From Ignavibacterium sp037440165 (GTDB lineage Bacteria > Bacteroidota > Ignavibacteria > Ignavibacteriales > Ignavibacteriaceae): DNA of 64,000 bases. Below are positions 27,299 to 37,463 of the stretch, one piece after another. Numbering within the stretch: the first letter of the stretch is position 1; the number at the start of each line of letters is the position of its first letter. The DNA is taken from the NCBI RefSeq assembly GCF_037440165.1, contig NZ_JBBIUQ010000016.1:9282-73281 (forward strand), read 5' to 3'. Both the position numbers and the translations under genes were made by a program. The notes beneath the pieces are model-generated. The model was given only the letters and a program-made list of their open reading frames with translations, ran no database searches and was not told where the DNA came from.

Positions 27299-30064
27299 TT
27301 AGTTAAGTCTTAGCTTATCTCCCACTTTAATTTTAGACGAATTTAAACCATTCAAAGATTTAAGTCTGGTAACAGGTACATTATATAACTTAGAAATTGA
27401 AAATAAAGTTTCACCTGCTTTCACAATATGAATATCAGCTTTTGTTTTGTTTGACTTGGACAGAGTTGTTTTATTTTCCAGACTAATTATTAGTTTATCA
27501 CCCGTTTTGATGTTATCATCATTAAGATTGTTCCATTTTTTCAGATCATTAATAGATACATCATAAAGTGCTGCTATTGTTCCGATAGTTTCGCCTTTGC
27601 GGATAATATGAACAGAATTATTGTTAACATTTTTAACAGGTTCAACATCAATATCATTAACGCCTGTGTTAGAATAAATTTTCAATCGTGAGCCGGCTAA
27701 AATTTTATTTCCTGAAATATTATTCCAATTTCTTATATCTGAAATCTTAACATTGAATTTTTCAGCAATCTCACCAATTGTTTCTCCAGGATTAACTTTA
27801 TAGTAAGTAACATTAGAATTATTTTTCGTTGTTACATCACCATAAGAGGAGGAACTTGTTGTCGAAAATATTTTAAGTGTTTTGCCAGCGGCAATATTAT
27901 TTCCTTTTATTCCGTTCCATTTTTTCAATTCAGCAATGCTTACACCAAACTTGTCAGCAATTTCACTTAATGAATCGCCTCTCTTTACTTTGTATTTATA
28001 AAGATTTGTTGTTGTTTTGGTTACCGATTCATTATGATTTTTAACAACATTTCTACCATCAGTATAAATTTTAAGTTTTCTTCCTACATAAATTTTATTT
28101 CCTGCGATATCGTTCCAATCCTTTAACTGATCTGCCGTAACACCGTAATTTGATGCAATCTGAGTTAAAGTTTCACCTCGTCTGATTCTGTGATAAACTA
28201 GTGATGAATTTTCAGATGTATTGTAGTTTGTTTTGGAAGTAATCTCAGTAGATTTATCAAGACTCGCATAATATTCTTTCTGCTCTTCAGGAACATAAAT
28301 TGTCAGAGTCTCACCAACTCTTACAGTTCTGGTATAAGGAATTGAGTTCCAATTTCTGATATCGCTGACACGGCAATTGAATAAATCTGCAATACCGAGT
28401 AAACTGTCATTCTTTTTAACCTTATATGTAACAGGCACAGTTCCTTCCGGATGAATTGATTTTGAATCTGATGAAGTAATTTCTTCATCAGTATTGGTGT
28501 CATTGGATGCAAGTTCATTTTCCTGTTGAATGTTTTCCTGAACAGAAGTTTCATTCTCGGATTTTTCAGTATCATTTTTCAGTAATGAAGCATAAGGAGA
28601 AACATATTCATCAGTTCCATTTTCTGAAGCCACCTGCGTATCTGTATTCTCAACAAATTCTGTTTGATTTCCATTTACCATTACTGGTATTTTTAATTTG
28701 AGCCCGGCATATAATTTCGTTTTGGTCGTTATGTTATTAGCATCCGCAAGGTCAAATTTGGAAACTCCATATCTGTTAGCAATCTTGGTTATGGTTTCTC
28801 CTTTTCTCACAGTGTGAACCAAATAACTTCTTTTAGCAGACTCGGGAATGTTTTTTACATTTTCTGCAAACTGTTCTATAGAGCCTTTTGGTATTTTGAG
28901 AGGATAACCTCCGGGATAATTCATTGGTGTTGAAAGCTGAGTAAGTTCAGGATTAAGTTCGGATAATGTCTGAAGATCTGTTCCTGCACAAGTTGCGAGA
29001 TATCCTAAATCTATTGCGCCTTCAATTGCATAAACATCATACTCGTATGGTTTTTCATAATTGATATTTGTAAAATCATATTTTTCAGGTTCCATTGCGA
29101 TCATGGAAACTGCAATGTAAATCGGAACATAATTTCTTGTTTCTCTAGGCAAATACTTTCTAATAGACCAATAGTCATAAGAGTTAGCTCTGCTGATTGC
29201 TCTTCTGACTCTTCCTTCACCACAATTGTAAGCTGCTAATGCAAGATACCAATCACCTAAAGAATTATATAAATCTTTTAGATGACGAGCTGCAGCATAT
29301 GTAGATTTAACAGGGTCTCTTCTTTCATCAAAATAAAAATCAGTCTGCAATCCATATAATGCACCAGTAGATTTAATAAATTGCCATAAACCAACAGCAG
29401 ATGCCCAGGAACGCGCATTTGGATTTAGGCCGCTTTCCATCATACTTAAATAAAGTAATTGCAGAGGTAATCCTTCTTCTTTGAAAATTTGGGACATCAT
29501 TGGGAAATATTTACCTGAGCGAGAAAGCCATCTTCTCATTGCATCACTGCCTTCACCAGTAAAATAGTTCATCCATTGCTCAACATAAGAATTAACTTCG
29601 AGTGGAATGTCTGCAGGAATAATCAATTTCGGATGTATGTCTTCTTCCTTCATCGATAATTCAATTTCAGGAACAGCTTTTCTAATCCATTCATCATATG
29701 CTGCGAATGAAACACCTTCAGGAAGATAACTCAACCCATCAATAAACTTCTTATAATCTTCAATAATAGAATTTTCAAGCTCTTTGTAAGCCACATTTTT
29801 ATCAATTCCGGGATAATAGCTAAGGTTATTAATTATCCTTAAAGCATTTTCATAATTTTCAACAGTTTCGTGGATACTATTCAATTCCTGTTTCTTTAAT
29901 GCTAAAACATAACTTTGTCTGGCTTCTTCCAACAGTTCAGATACGATTCCTGTCTTTTTAACCGAAGTTTCAATTTCAGTTTTTGTCTGGATTACTTCTG
30001 AACCACTGCACCCCCAAAAAGTTAAAATCAGTAACGCAATTGGTAGAAGAAGAATTTTTCTCAT
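27299..30064 (-). CDS. LysM-rich membrane-bound lytic transglycosylase (MltD-like)
   Basis: Cleaves peptidoglycan glycan strands. 921 residues. Lipobox near C19 (LTFWGC). SLT domain around residues 195-300 with catalytic E210 (LSMMESGLNPNA) and the GLWQFI and AYNCGEGRV motifs. After it come seven LysM repeats (residues about 415-921) such as YLVHTVRKGETITKIANRYG, spaced by low-complexity linkers. The number of LysM domains is high for the MltD group. The next gene upstream, about 105 bp away, is the carboxyltransferase. Downstream is the TPP riboswitch. Confidence 0.92.
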   Translation of the reverse strand: MRKILLLPIALLILTFWGCSGSEVIQTKTEIETSVKKTGIVSELLEEARQSYVLALKKQELNSIHETVENYENALRIINNLSYYPGIDKNVAYKELENSIIEDYKKFIDGLSYLPEGVSFAAYDEWIRKAVPEIELSMKEEDIHPKLIIPADIPLEVNSYVEQWMNYFTGEGSDAMRRWLSRSGKYFPMMSQIFKEEGLPLQLLYLSMMESGLNPNARSWASAVGLWQFIKSTGALYGLQTDFYFDERRDPVKSTYAAARHLKDLYNSLGDWYLALAAYNCGEGRVRRAISRANSYDYWSIRKYLPRETRNYVPIYIAVSMIAMEPEKYDFTNINYEKPYEYDVYAIEGAIDLGYLATCAGTDLQTLSELNPELTQLSTPMNYPGGYPLKIPKGSIEQFAENVKNIPESAKRSYLVHTVRKGETITKIANRYGVSKFDLADANNITTKTKLYAGLKLKIPVMVNGNQTEFVENTDTQVASENGTDEYVSPYASLLKNDTEKSENETSVQENIQQENELASNDTNTDEEITSSDSKSIHPEGTVPVTYKVKKNDSLLGIADLFNCRVSDIRNWNSIPYTRTVRVGETLTIYVPEEQKEYYASLDKSTEITSKTNYNTSENSSLVYHRIRRGETLTQIASNYGVTADQLKDWNDIAGNKIYVGRKLKIYTDGRNVVKNHNESVTKTTTNLYKYKVKRGDSLSEIADKFGVSIAELKKWNGIKGNNIAAGKTLKIFSTTSSSSYGDVTTKNNSNVTYYKVNPGETIGEIAEKFNVKISDIRNWNNISGNKILAGSRLKIYSNTGVNDIDVEPVKNVNNNSVHIIRKGETIGTIAALYDVSINDLKKWNNLNDDNIKTGDKLIISLENKTTLSKSNKTKADIHIVKAGETLFSISKLYNVPVTRLKSLNGLNSSKIKVGDKLRLN

Positions 30065-30169
30065 TATTTCTCCGATTTATTTCTAATGCAATATAAAATT
30101 ATCATTCTGTTTTTTCAAGCAAAAAGTTAACTGTTTATTATTAACTTACTTGAATGTAACACTTTAAGA

Positions 30170-31714
30170 TTACAATGGAATATTACCATGTTTTTTCTTC
30201 GGATTCATATCAACTTTATTTTTCATTAATTCAAATGCCTGAACTACTTTAATTTTTGTTTCTCTTGGATAAATCACATCATCAATAAAGCCACGTTCGG
30301 CTGCTATATATGGATTAGCAAATTTTTCAATATACTCATTTAATTTCTTATTCAGTTCACTTTCAGGGTCTGATGAACTCTCAATTTCTTTCTTGAAGAT
30401 AATTTCTACCGCACCTTTTGGACCCATAACGGCAATTTCTGCCGATGGCCAGGCAAAATTGAAATCACCACGGATGTGTTTTGAATTCATCACATCATAT
30501 GCGCCGCCATAAGCTTTTCTTGTGATAACAGTAACTTTAGGAACAGTTGCTTCACTAAAAGCGTAAAGCAATTTTGCGCCGTGTCTTATAATTCCTCCCC
30601 ATTCTTGTTCTGTTCCGGGTAAAAATCCGGGAACATCTACAAAAACCAATAAAGGAATGTTAAACGCATCACAAAACCTAACAAATCTTGCGCCTTTTAC
30701 AGAAGCATTTATATCAAGAACTCCTGCCAGCACTTCAGGTTGATTGGCGACAATTCCGACTGACATTCCTGACATTCGCGCAAATCCTGTCACAATATTT
30801 TCTGCAAAATCTTTGTGCACTTCGAAAAATTCACCATTGTCAACGATTAATGAAATTACTTCTTTTATGTCGTAAGGTTTATTTGGATTGTCAGGAATAA
30901 TCGTGTCGAGTTTAGGTTCTTCAACAAGTTCCTCGATGTTAAATTTGTTTCTCTGTGGTTGATCCATAAAATTTAATGGAAGATAACTCAGTAGTTTTCT
31001 AACATTCTGAAGAGTTTCAATCTCCGAATCGAAAACAAAATGAGCAACGCCTGATTTTATTGCGTGAGTATCTGCTCCACCAAGCTCTTCAAATGTTACA
31101 TCTTCGTGTGTTACAGTTTTAACAACATTCGGACCTGTCACGAACATATAACTTGTATTGCGCACCATAAATACAAAATCAGTAATTGCTGGTGAATAAA
31201 CTGCTCCACCGGCACACGGACCAAGTATAACAGAAATCTGCGGAATTACTCCAGATGCCAAAGTGTTTAATAAAAAAATATCTGCATAACCTCCGAGACT
31301 ATTGACTCCTTCCTGAATTCTTGCACCGCCTGAATCATTTAAACCTATTACCGGAATTCCGGCTTTCATAGCCATATTCATAATCTTTACAATTTTTTCT
31401 GCGTGCGTTTCTGAAAGCGAGCCGCCAAACACTGTAAAATCCTGACTAAATAATGCAATCGGTCTTCCATCAATTTTTGCAAAGCCAGTTACAACACCAT
31501 CACTCGGATAATTAATTTTATCTAATCCAAAATTTTTTGCACGATGTTTGATGAACATATCAATTTCATCAAAAGAACCTTCATCAACAAGTAACTCTAT
31601 TCTTTCTCTAGCCGTGAGTTTACCTTTTTTATGCTGAGCATCGATTTTATCTTTTCCACCACCAAGTAAAGCTTCAGATTTTCTTTTTGCAAGTTCTAAT
31701 AATTTATCTTTCAT
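30170..31714 (-). CDS. Acyl-CoA carboxyltransferase (propionyl-/methylmalonyl-CoA type) beta subunit
   Basis: 514 residues with the two-halved crotonase-like carboxyl transferase fold. Motifs: DSGGARIQEGVNSLGGY (acyl-CoA oxyanion region), LGPCAGGAVYSPAI and, in the second half, GGAYDVMNSKHIRGD. Length and motif spacing fit propionyl-CoA carboxylase beta or the methylmalonyl-CoA decarboxylase alpha family rather than AccA/AccD. No biotin carboxylase or biotin carrier lies beside it, so the partner must be elsewhere. Follows the ABC ATPase by 13 bp. Confidence 0.9.
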   Translation of the reverse strand: MKDKLLELAKRKSEALLGGGKDKIDAQHKKGKLTARERIELLVDEGSFDEIDMFIKHRAKNFGLDKINYPSDGVVTGFAKIDGRPIALFSQDFTVFGGSLSETHAEKIVKIMNMAMKAGIPVIGLNDSGGARIQEGVNSLGGYADIFLLNTLASGVIPQISVILGPCAGGAVYSPAITDFVFMVRNTSYMFVTGPNVVKTVTHEDVTFEELGGADTHAIKSGVAHFVFDSEIETLQNVRKLLSYLPLNFMDQPQRNKFNIEELVEEPKLDTIIPDNPNKPYDIKEVISLIVDNGEFFEVHKDFAENIVTGFARMSGMSVGIVANQPEVLAGVLDINASVKGARFVRFCDAFNIPLLVFVDVPGFLPGTEQEWGGIIRHGAKLLYAFSEATVPKVTVITRKAYGGAYDVMNSKHIRGDFNFAWPSAEIAVMGPKGAVEIIFKKEIESSSDPESELNKKLNEYIEKFANPYIAAERGFIDDVIYPRETKIKVVQAFELMKNKVDMNPKKKHGNIPL

Positions 31715-31727
31715 GTTTCCCTCTTTG

Positions 31728-32507
31728 TTAAACAGAAAATTCCGTTAATTGAAATCCTGAATTTTCAGTTGTATGTGATTGAATGATTTTGATTACACTT
31801 GTTAAATCATCTGAATTTAATAATTCATTATACGAAGAAAATTTTCTAACGAGCTTTATAGAATCTTTAACTTCATCTCTGAGTTTAGGTAAAATTTTAA
31901 CTTCGTCAGAAAATAACATTGCATCCAAAATGTTACTCGTTGCAAGTAAAAATTTTATTCCGGTTTCTTTATAAATATTTTTCAAAACCTGGAATATCTC
32001 TTCTTTAGTAACACTATCCATTTTAGTAAAAGGTTCATCAAGCAGAATTAATTCAGGATTTGCAACTAAAGCTTTCCCAAAAGAAATTCTTAAACGAAAA
32101 CCATAACTGTTTTTGTGTGGAATATGCTTTTCATAACCTTCTAATCCTATCAGACTAATTATTAATTTAACTTTATCTTCTTGTAAACCATCTTTCTTCG
32201 TTTCAAAACTGATGTTCTCTTCCACAGTCAGCCAGGGAATTGAAACAGGATTAGTCGGAAGATAAATAATTCTTTTCTCAGAATAAGCGAGCTCATTTTC
32301 ATCTACAATAATTTTACCTGAATCAAATTTCTGTAAACCAGAAATAATTTTGAGCAAAGTAGTTTTTCCTGAACCGAAAGGAGCAACAATAGAAATGAAA
32401 TTATTATTCTGGAAATCAAATTTTACAGAAAAATTATCAATTACTTTTTTCTTAATTCCTTCAGTTATGGAAATTGATTTGGTAATATTTGACAAAGTAA
32501 TTATCAT
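31728..32507 (-). CDS. ABC transporter ATP-binding protein, degenerate signature
   Basis: 259 residues. Walker A APFGSGKTT (G45-T49), Walker B LILLDEPF (153-160). The motif normally LSGGQ reads FRLRISFGKA (about 137-146), and the Q-loop glutamine is not visible (IYLPTNPVSIPWLTVEEN instead of the usual FQ). The rest looks like a NitT/TauT-type importer ATPase. Overlapping pair with a divergent permease 6 bp upstream; no substrate-binding protein next to them. Substrate unknown. Confidence 0.8.
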   Translation of the reverse strand: MIITLSNITKSISITEGIKKKVIDNFSVKFDFQNNNFISIVAPFGSGKTTLLKIISGLQKFDSGKIIVDENELAYSEKRIIYLPTNPVSIPWLTVEENISFETKKDGLQEDKVKLIISLIGLEGYEKHIPHKNSYGFRLRISFGKALVANPELILLDEPFTKMDSVTKEEIFQVLKNIYKETGIKFLLATSNILDAMLFSDEVKILPKLRDEVKDSIKLVRKFSSYNELLNSDDLTSVIKIIQSHTTENSGFQLTEFSV

Positions 32508-32512
32508 AAGCG

Positions 32513-33256
32513 TTAATTCCAGAAATAAATTCTGTTATACAATTTTCTAAAGCCGAAGTGCAAAAGAAATATTATCGATGAAGTGATAAGAGCAATTGTA
32601 AATGTGAGAGCAATATCATGATACTTAAACACAATTCTAAGTATACTTCCAATTCCATCCTTCTGCTGAAGAAATTCCACAAGCAAGATGACTGCCCAAA
32701 TTAAAGTATGGTTTTTTAAGTATGAGTTAAATAATTCTGGTTCTTTTAGATTAAAAATAATTTTACTCACAATTGTTGATTTTTTAATCCCAAGAGTATT
32801 ATAGAAATTAAAATAATCAGATAGAGATTTATCATTCGTTAAATTGAGATCATTTAAACAAATAGATAATATTACAAAAAATGAAACTAGATATTTATTG
32901 AATATGAAATCCGGCAACCAAAGAATTATTAGCAAAGCTAAAAGTAAAAAAGGTATATAGAAAAAAAACTTGAAGAAATTATTCTTTAAAGTTATCAAGC
33001 AATTTTCTGGCTGGTATTTAACGAGAAACGGGAAAGATGTTATTATAAAAATATAATGAATAAAAAATGTTAAATAGACAGCAGCTAAAGTAGAGAGCAG
33101 ACTTGTTGCAAAGTTATACTGCACAAATAATTCGAAAATGGATAGCCAAATAACTGTAACTGATGGAAATAATTTATTTGTAGGAAAAATAAATTCGAAC
33201 AGAATCAAATAAATAATTGCAACAATAGAAATAGTTTTAAAACTTTTTAAATTCAT
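32513..33256 (-). CDS. ABC transporter permease, divergent
   Basis: 247 residues, about six hydrophobic helices. A possible EAA-loop equivalent is NFYNTLGIKKSTIVSKIIFN (about 160-180), which resembles the NitT/TauT/SsuC permease loop only weakly. Very hydrophobic and AT-rich, with many Phe and Ile. Immediately upstream of the ABC ATPase and downstream of the MBL hydrolase (1 bp), so part of the aroC operon. Call rests on context as much as sequence. Confidence 0.6.
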   Translation of the reverse strand: MNLKSFKTISIVAIIYLILFEFIFPTNKLFPSVTVIWLSIFELFVQYNFATSLLSTLAAVYLTFFIHYIFIITSFPFLVKYQPENCLITLKNNFFKFFFYIPFLLLALLIILWLPDFIFNKYLVSFFVILSICLNDLNLTNDKSLSDYFNFYNTLGIKKSTIVSKIIFNLKEPELFNSYLKNHTLIWAVILLVEFLQQKDGIGSILRIVFKYHDIALTFTIALITSSIIFLLHFGFRKLYNRIYFWN

Positions 33257-33257
33257 A

Positions 33258-33908
33258 TCAAATGTTTTGTAAAAATGGATTTTGTTTTCGTTCTATTCCG
33301 ATTGTTGACTCAATTCCGTGACCGGGAAAAATTCTTGTGTCAACAGGCAGTGTTAATAATTTTTTTCTTATGCTCTCAATCAGAGTGTTGTAATCTCCAC
33401 CCCAAAGGTCCGTTCTTCCAATAGATTGATGAAATAAAACATCTCCAGTTATGCATATTTTATTTTTCGCTGAATAAAAACAATACTCCCCTGCTGTGTG
33501 ACCCGGAGTAAATAAGGGTATCAGTTCTTCACTTCCGATTTTAATTATCTTCTCTTCACTGATAAACTCATCAGGTTCTGGCAAACTAAAGATTTCAAAT
33601 CCAAACATTTGCCCTTGTGCTGCAGCGTTCTGCAATAGCGGTAAATCTCTTTCAGGTGCGAGATATTTTGGATTAAAATTTTCTTTGATGAATGAAACTC
33701 CAAGTATATGATCAATATGGCAATGAGTGTTTAGCAGCAATACCAGATTTAATTTTTCCTGTTCAATAAATGATTTAATTTCCTCTTGCTCAAAATCATC
33801 GTAACATCCCGGATCGATAACAGCAGCTTGCATCGTTTGTTCATCCCAAACAATATAAGTCTTTTCATTAAACAGATTAAATTCAAAAGATTTAACTCTT
33901 AACATCAA
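33258..33908 (-). CDS. MBL-fold metallo-hydrolase (glyoxalase II-like)
   Basis: 216 residues, single-domain metallo-beta-lactamase fold. Metal ligands visible: THCHIDH (H62, H64, D66, H67), TPGHTAGE (H137), ITGDVLF (D156) and FPGHG (H197). No C-terminal glyoxalase II helical extension, so YcbL-like. Substrate unknown, thioester or related. Overlaps aroC by 4 bp. Confidence 0.88.
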   Translation of the reverse strand: MMLRVKSFEFNLFNEKTYIVWDEQTMQAAVIDPGCYDDFEQEEIKSFIEQEKLNLVLLLNTHCHIDHILGVSFIKENFNPKYLAPERDLPLLQNAAAQGQMFGFEIFSLPEPDEFISEEKIIKIGSEELIPLFTPGHTAGEYCFYSAKNKICITGDVLFHQSIGRTDLWGGDYNTLIESIRKKLLTLPVDTRIFPGHGIESTIGIERKQNPFLQNI

Positions 33909-35119
33909 CTTCCTTTAAAGTTTTTACGAATTCTTCCAAATAATTTTGAGGTATAATTGAAAAAGTTTTCTTTTGTCTCTTCAATTGAATCACCACCAAA
34001 CTTTTCTAAAAATAATTTTGCAATTGACCATGCAAGCATAGATTCGGCAATAACAGCACAAGCAGGAACTGCAACAAAATCGCTCCGCTCTCTTCGTGAA
34101 TGAACTTTATTCATTGTGCTCAAATCAACTGACTCAATTGGCGACATTAAAGTTGCAATCGGTTTCATTGCTGCACGAACTATTATCGGCAATCCTGTAG
34201 AAATACCTCCTTCAATTCCACCAGCGCGATTTGTCTTTCTGGAAAACTTATTTTTCGAAATGGTAATTTCATCGTGCGCTGCTGAACCAAAATTTTCTGC
34301 GGAGTAAAAGCCTGCACCAATTTCAACTCCTTTTACTGCATTGATAGACATAATTGAATGAGCTATTTCAGCATCTAATCTTCTGTCATAATGGACAAAT
34401 GAACCAAGTCCAACAGGAACACCTGTTGCAATCACTACAAATGTTCCTCCTAATGTATCACCTTTTTTCTTCGCTAGTTTAATTTTATTAATAATCTTCT
34501 TTTCGTGATCTGAATCTAAAACTCTGACTAAACTTTTATCAGAAATCGAATTGAGTTTTTTTCCATTGAATGAAGAAGACAATCTATTAGTGTAAAGTTT
34601 TTCAAGAAAATTTTCTTTAGGATAAATGCCGCCAATACTTTCTACAAAGCTTCCGATGTGAACTCCAAATTCTTCTAAGAATTTTCTGGCAATCGAGCAA
34701 GCGGCAACTCTTATAGCAGTTTCTCTGGCTGATGATCTTTCGATGGAATTTCTGATATCATCAAAATTATATTTTGACACTCCTACTAAATCAGCGTGTC
34801 CTGGTCTTGGAATAGTTATCTTTTCGATTTGCTCATCTGCTTCTTCAATTGACATTTTTGATTGCCAATTTTCCCAGTCATTATTTTTTATTAGTAATGA
34901 AATTGGTGTTCCTAAAGTTTTACCGAACCTGATTCCTGATAGTATTTCTGCAGAATCAGATTCAATTTTCATTCTGAGTCCCCGTCCATAACCAGCTTGT
35001 CGTCTTTTCAGCTGATGATTAATATAATCAGCAGTAATTTTTAGATTTGATGGAAACCCTTCCACAATAGTGGTAAGAGATTTTCCGTGAGATTCACCAG
35101 CAGTAAGAAATCTAATCAT
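33905..35119 (-). CDS. aroC: Chorismate synthase
   Basis: Last step of the shikimate pathway: EPSP to chorismate with reduced FMN. 404 residues; the N-terminus FLTAGESHGKSLTTIVEG, the RRQAGYGRG loop and the RPGHADLVG motif match the family, as does GGIEGGISTG. First gene of a run with an MBL hydrolase, an ABC pair and a carboxyltransferase. Confidence 0.97.
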   Translation of the reverse strand: MIRFLTAGESHGKSLTTIVEGFPSNLKITADYINHQLKRRQAGYGRGLRMKIESDSAEILSGIRFGKTLGTPISLLIKNNDWENWQSKMSIEEADEQIEKITIPRPGHADLVGVSKYNFDDIRNSIERSSARETAIRVAACSIARKFLEEFGVHIGSFVESIGGIYPKENFLEKLYTNRLSSSFNGKKLNSISDKSLVRVLDSDHEKKIINKIKLAKKKGDTLGGTFVVIATGVPVGLGSFVHYDRRLDAEIAHSIMSINAVKGVEIGAGFYSAENFGSAAHDEITISKNKFSRKTNRAGGIEGGISTGLPIIVRAAMKPIATLMSPIESVDLSTMNKVHSRRERSDFVAVPACAVIAESMLAWSIAKLFLEKFGGDSIEETKENFFNYTSKLFGRIRKNFKGS

Positions 35120-35146
35120 TTGTTCTCCATAAACTATCTCAAATAT

Positions 35147-35175
35147 AAAAAAAACGCCCGTAAAGAACGGGCGTT
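35147..35175 (-). terminator. Intrinsic terminator downstream of the DegP-like protease
   Basis: Stem AACGCCCGT (35153-35161) / ACGGGCGTT (35167-35175), 5-nt loop, and a run of eight A on the plus strand (35147-35154), which is a U-run in the minus-strand RNA. Ends the recO-htrA run before aroC. Confidence 0.9.
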
Positions 35176-35197
35176 GATAAAAGAAAATTTTTAATTC

Positions 35198-36688
35198 TTA
35201 TTCAGGAATTTCTAATCCTACAAATCTTGTATTGCCGTCTGCATCCTGAACCTTAAGTAATACAGCACTTCCCTTTCTGTTTTCGATTACATCTTTAAAT
35301 TCATTTACATCAGAAATACTTTTTCTGTCTGCTTCAACAATTACTAATCCCTTAAATAACTTTTGATCATCTGATTTACTGAAGCTTTTAACATCTGTAA
35401 TAATGATTCCATCAGAAACTTTGTAAGTATCTTTTTCTTTCTGTGTAAGATTTCTAACAGTCATTCCTATGTTATCCAGAGTTATTACATTCTTCTTTGC
35501 ACTTCGGTCAGACTCTTTGTTATCTTTTTTTGCAACTGGTTCAGTTTTAGTTTTTTCGTCTCTTGGTTTGAGAGTAACTTTTCTTTCGAGTTCTTTGCCA
35601 TCTCTGAAAATAGCTAGTTTAACAGTTGTTCCTGCTGTTTTAGAGGCAACATAACTTTGAAGTTCATTTGGTTTGTTTACTTCTTTTCCATCAATCTTAA
35701 GAATAATATCTCCTGATTTCAAATCAGTTTCTGATGCAGCACCGCCTTCAATAATTCCATTAATAATTATTCCGCGAGGTCTATCTAATCCGACTGATTT
35801 TGCAATTGCGTTATCAACTTCGCCGATGTTAATTCCAATGTAACCTCTGTTAACTTTTCCATATGCGATAATTTCTTTAGCAACTGTTTTGGCAAGATTA
35901 ATAGGAATTGCAAAACCATAGCCAATGTAAGTGCCGGTTCCTCTTGTAGCAATTGCGCTGTTTACACCAACAACAGAACCGGATAAATCAACCAAAGCAC
36001 CGCCACTGTTTCCAGGATTTATTACTGCATCAGTCTGAATGAAGTTTTCAACTCCGTAACTATCTCTAATTAATCCGAGTTGTCCACGACCAATTGCTGA
36101 AACAATTCCTGCGGTTACTGTTGAGCTTAATGAAAGCGGATTACCAATTGCCATAACCCATTGTCCAACTTTCAGATTATCTGAATCACCGAGATAAGCA
36201 ACTGTTAAACCAGAAGCATTAATTTTTATAACAGCCAAATCTGTCAGAGGATCAGTTCCTATTACTTCTGCATCGAAAGTTCTTTTATCGGCAAGATTAA
36301 TTGTAACTTTCGTAGCATTTTCAACAACATGATTATTAGTCAAGATATAACCGTCCTCTGAAATAATAATTCCGCTGCCGCTGCCTCTTTGTTCCTCAGG
36401 TAAATCCTTAAACGGGAAAAAGAAAAAGTCCTGATGTGGATTTTCTCTTTCTGCGACTACGGTTATTTGAACAATTGCCGGTGTAACTTTTTCAGCTACT
36501 TCTATAAATGCTTTTGAGAAAGATGTTGCATCAGCATCAAGATTTACGGGTGGAATTTTTGCGCCAAGATTTATATCAGCCAAACCTGGCCGCACAAAAC
36601 CAAATCCGGAGACCAGAAGTGCCCCGAACACAATTCCAACAGACACAAGCAAGATGGCACTAATTATTCCTTTTGCTTTGAGATTCAT
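35198..36688 (-). CDS. Do/DegP-family periplasmic serine protease
   Basis: 496 residues. An N-terminal signal anchor (about 8-30), then the trypsin-like domain with H120 (LTNNHVV), D150 (LTDLAVIK) and S228 (NPGNSGGALVD), followed by two PDZ domains (about 275-370 and 420-490). Protein quality control in the periplasm. Last gene of the run with pfkB, mtnA and recO, 25 bp after recO. Confidence 0.95.
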   Translation of the reverse strand: MNLKAKGIISAILLVSVGIVFGALLVSGFGFVRPGLADINLGAKIPPVNLDADATSFSKAFIEVAEKVTPAIVQITVVAERENPHQDFFFFPFKDLPEEQRGSGSGIIISEDGYILTNNHVVENATKVTINLADKRTFDAEVIGTDPLTDLAVIKINASGLTVAYLGDSDNLKVGQWVMAIGNPLSLSSTVTAGIVSAIGRGQLGLIRDSYGVENFIQTDAVINPGNSGGALVDLSGSVVGVNSAIATRGTGTYIGYGFAIPINLAKTVAKEIIAYGKVNRGYIGINIGEVDNAIAKSVGLDRPRGIIINGIIEGGAASETDLKSGDIILKIDGKEVNKPNELQSYVASKTAGTTVKLAIFRDGKELERKVTLKPRDEKTKTEPVAKKDNKESDRSAKKNVITLDNIGMTVRNLTQKEKDTYKVSDGIIITDVKSFSKSDDQKLFKGLVIVEADRKSISDVNEFKDVIENRKGSAVLLKVQDADGNTRFVGLEIPE

Positions 36689-36713
36689 TTAAGTCCTCCT
36701 TACGAATTTTTAA

Positions 36714-37463
36714 TTATAAAATCTGTTTGAACATAGATAATGATTGAATTCCTTTGAAATCGGGAATATGATCTTTAACATATCTTTCGAGAAAAGAATT
36801 CCCTTCATCAATTATTCTGTTATTCAAACCATTCAGAAATTTCTTATTCTTTAGACAATAGAGAAATTTGAAAAGTTCCGAATCAATTTTTTCAAATCCT
36901 GAATGTGAATGTAAACATTCCTCACAAATAAAACCTGCCGAAAAATTATATCCGACTGAATAATTGGGACTTAATTCTTTACTACAATTGCTGCATTTAT
37001 CAATCATCAATTCATAACCGGTTTCTGATATAAGGAAGATGAAAAATCTTCCAAACAATACCGATGGCTGCTCTTTTCTATTTTCAAAATGCTCAAGTAT
37101 TCTCACAAGACCTTTAAATAACCTTACGTTTGATTCATTCTCAATAGTAAGGTTGCGGACAATTTCTAATACTGCTAAAGCATATTTAGTTGTTTCAAGA
37201 TCAGATTTAATATCAGGATAATGTTCAATTAAATCAGCCGAGGACACTATGTGTAATTCTCTGGATTCTTTTTTATAAAAAATCACTTCAATCAAATTCA
37301 TAGTATCAACAATAAGTGCAAGTTTTGATTTAGGAGATCTTGCACCTTTTAATATTGCAGAAACTTTTCCATTATGTTCGGTATAAAGCGTTACTATTAA
37401 ACTGCTATCGCTGTAATTCATCTTGCTAAGCACTACAGCTTTTGATTTTATGATTTCACTCAT
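36714..37463 (-). CDS. recO: DNA repair protein RecO
   Basis: RecFOR pathway: loads RecA on SSB-coated DNA. 249 residues with an N-terminal OB fold (VVLSKMNYSDSSLIVTLYTEHNGKVSAILKGAR...; the first 80 residues) and a helical C-terminal domain with a Cys-rich zinc site (C157, C160, C180, C183: KCSNC ... CEEC). Starts 4 bp inside mtnA. Confidence 0.93.
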   Translation of the reverse strand: MSEIIKSKAVVLSKMNYSDSSLIVTLYTEHNGKVSAILKGARSPKSKLALIVDTMNLIEVIFYKKESRELHIVSSADLIEHYPDIKSDLETTKYALAVLEIVRNLTIENESNVRLFKGLVRILEHFENRKEQPSVLFGRFFIFLISETGYELMIDKCSNCSKELSPNYSVGYNFSAGFICEECLHSHSGFEKIDSELFKFLYCLKNKKFLNGLNNRIIDEGNSFLERYVKDHIPDFKGIQSLSMFKQIL

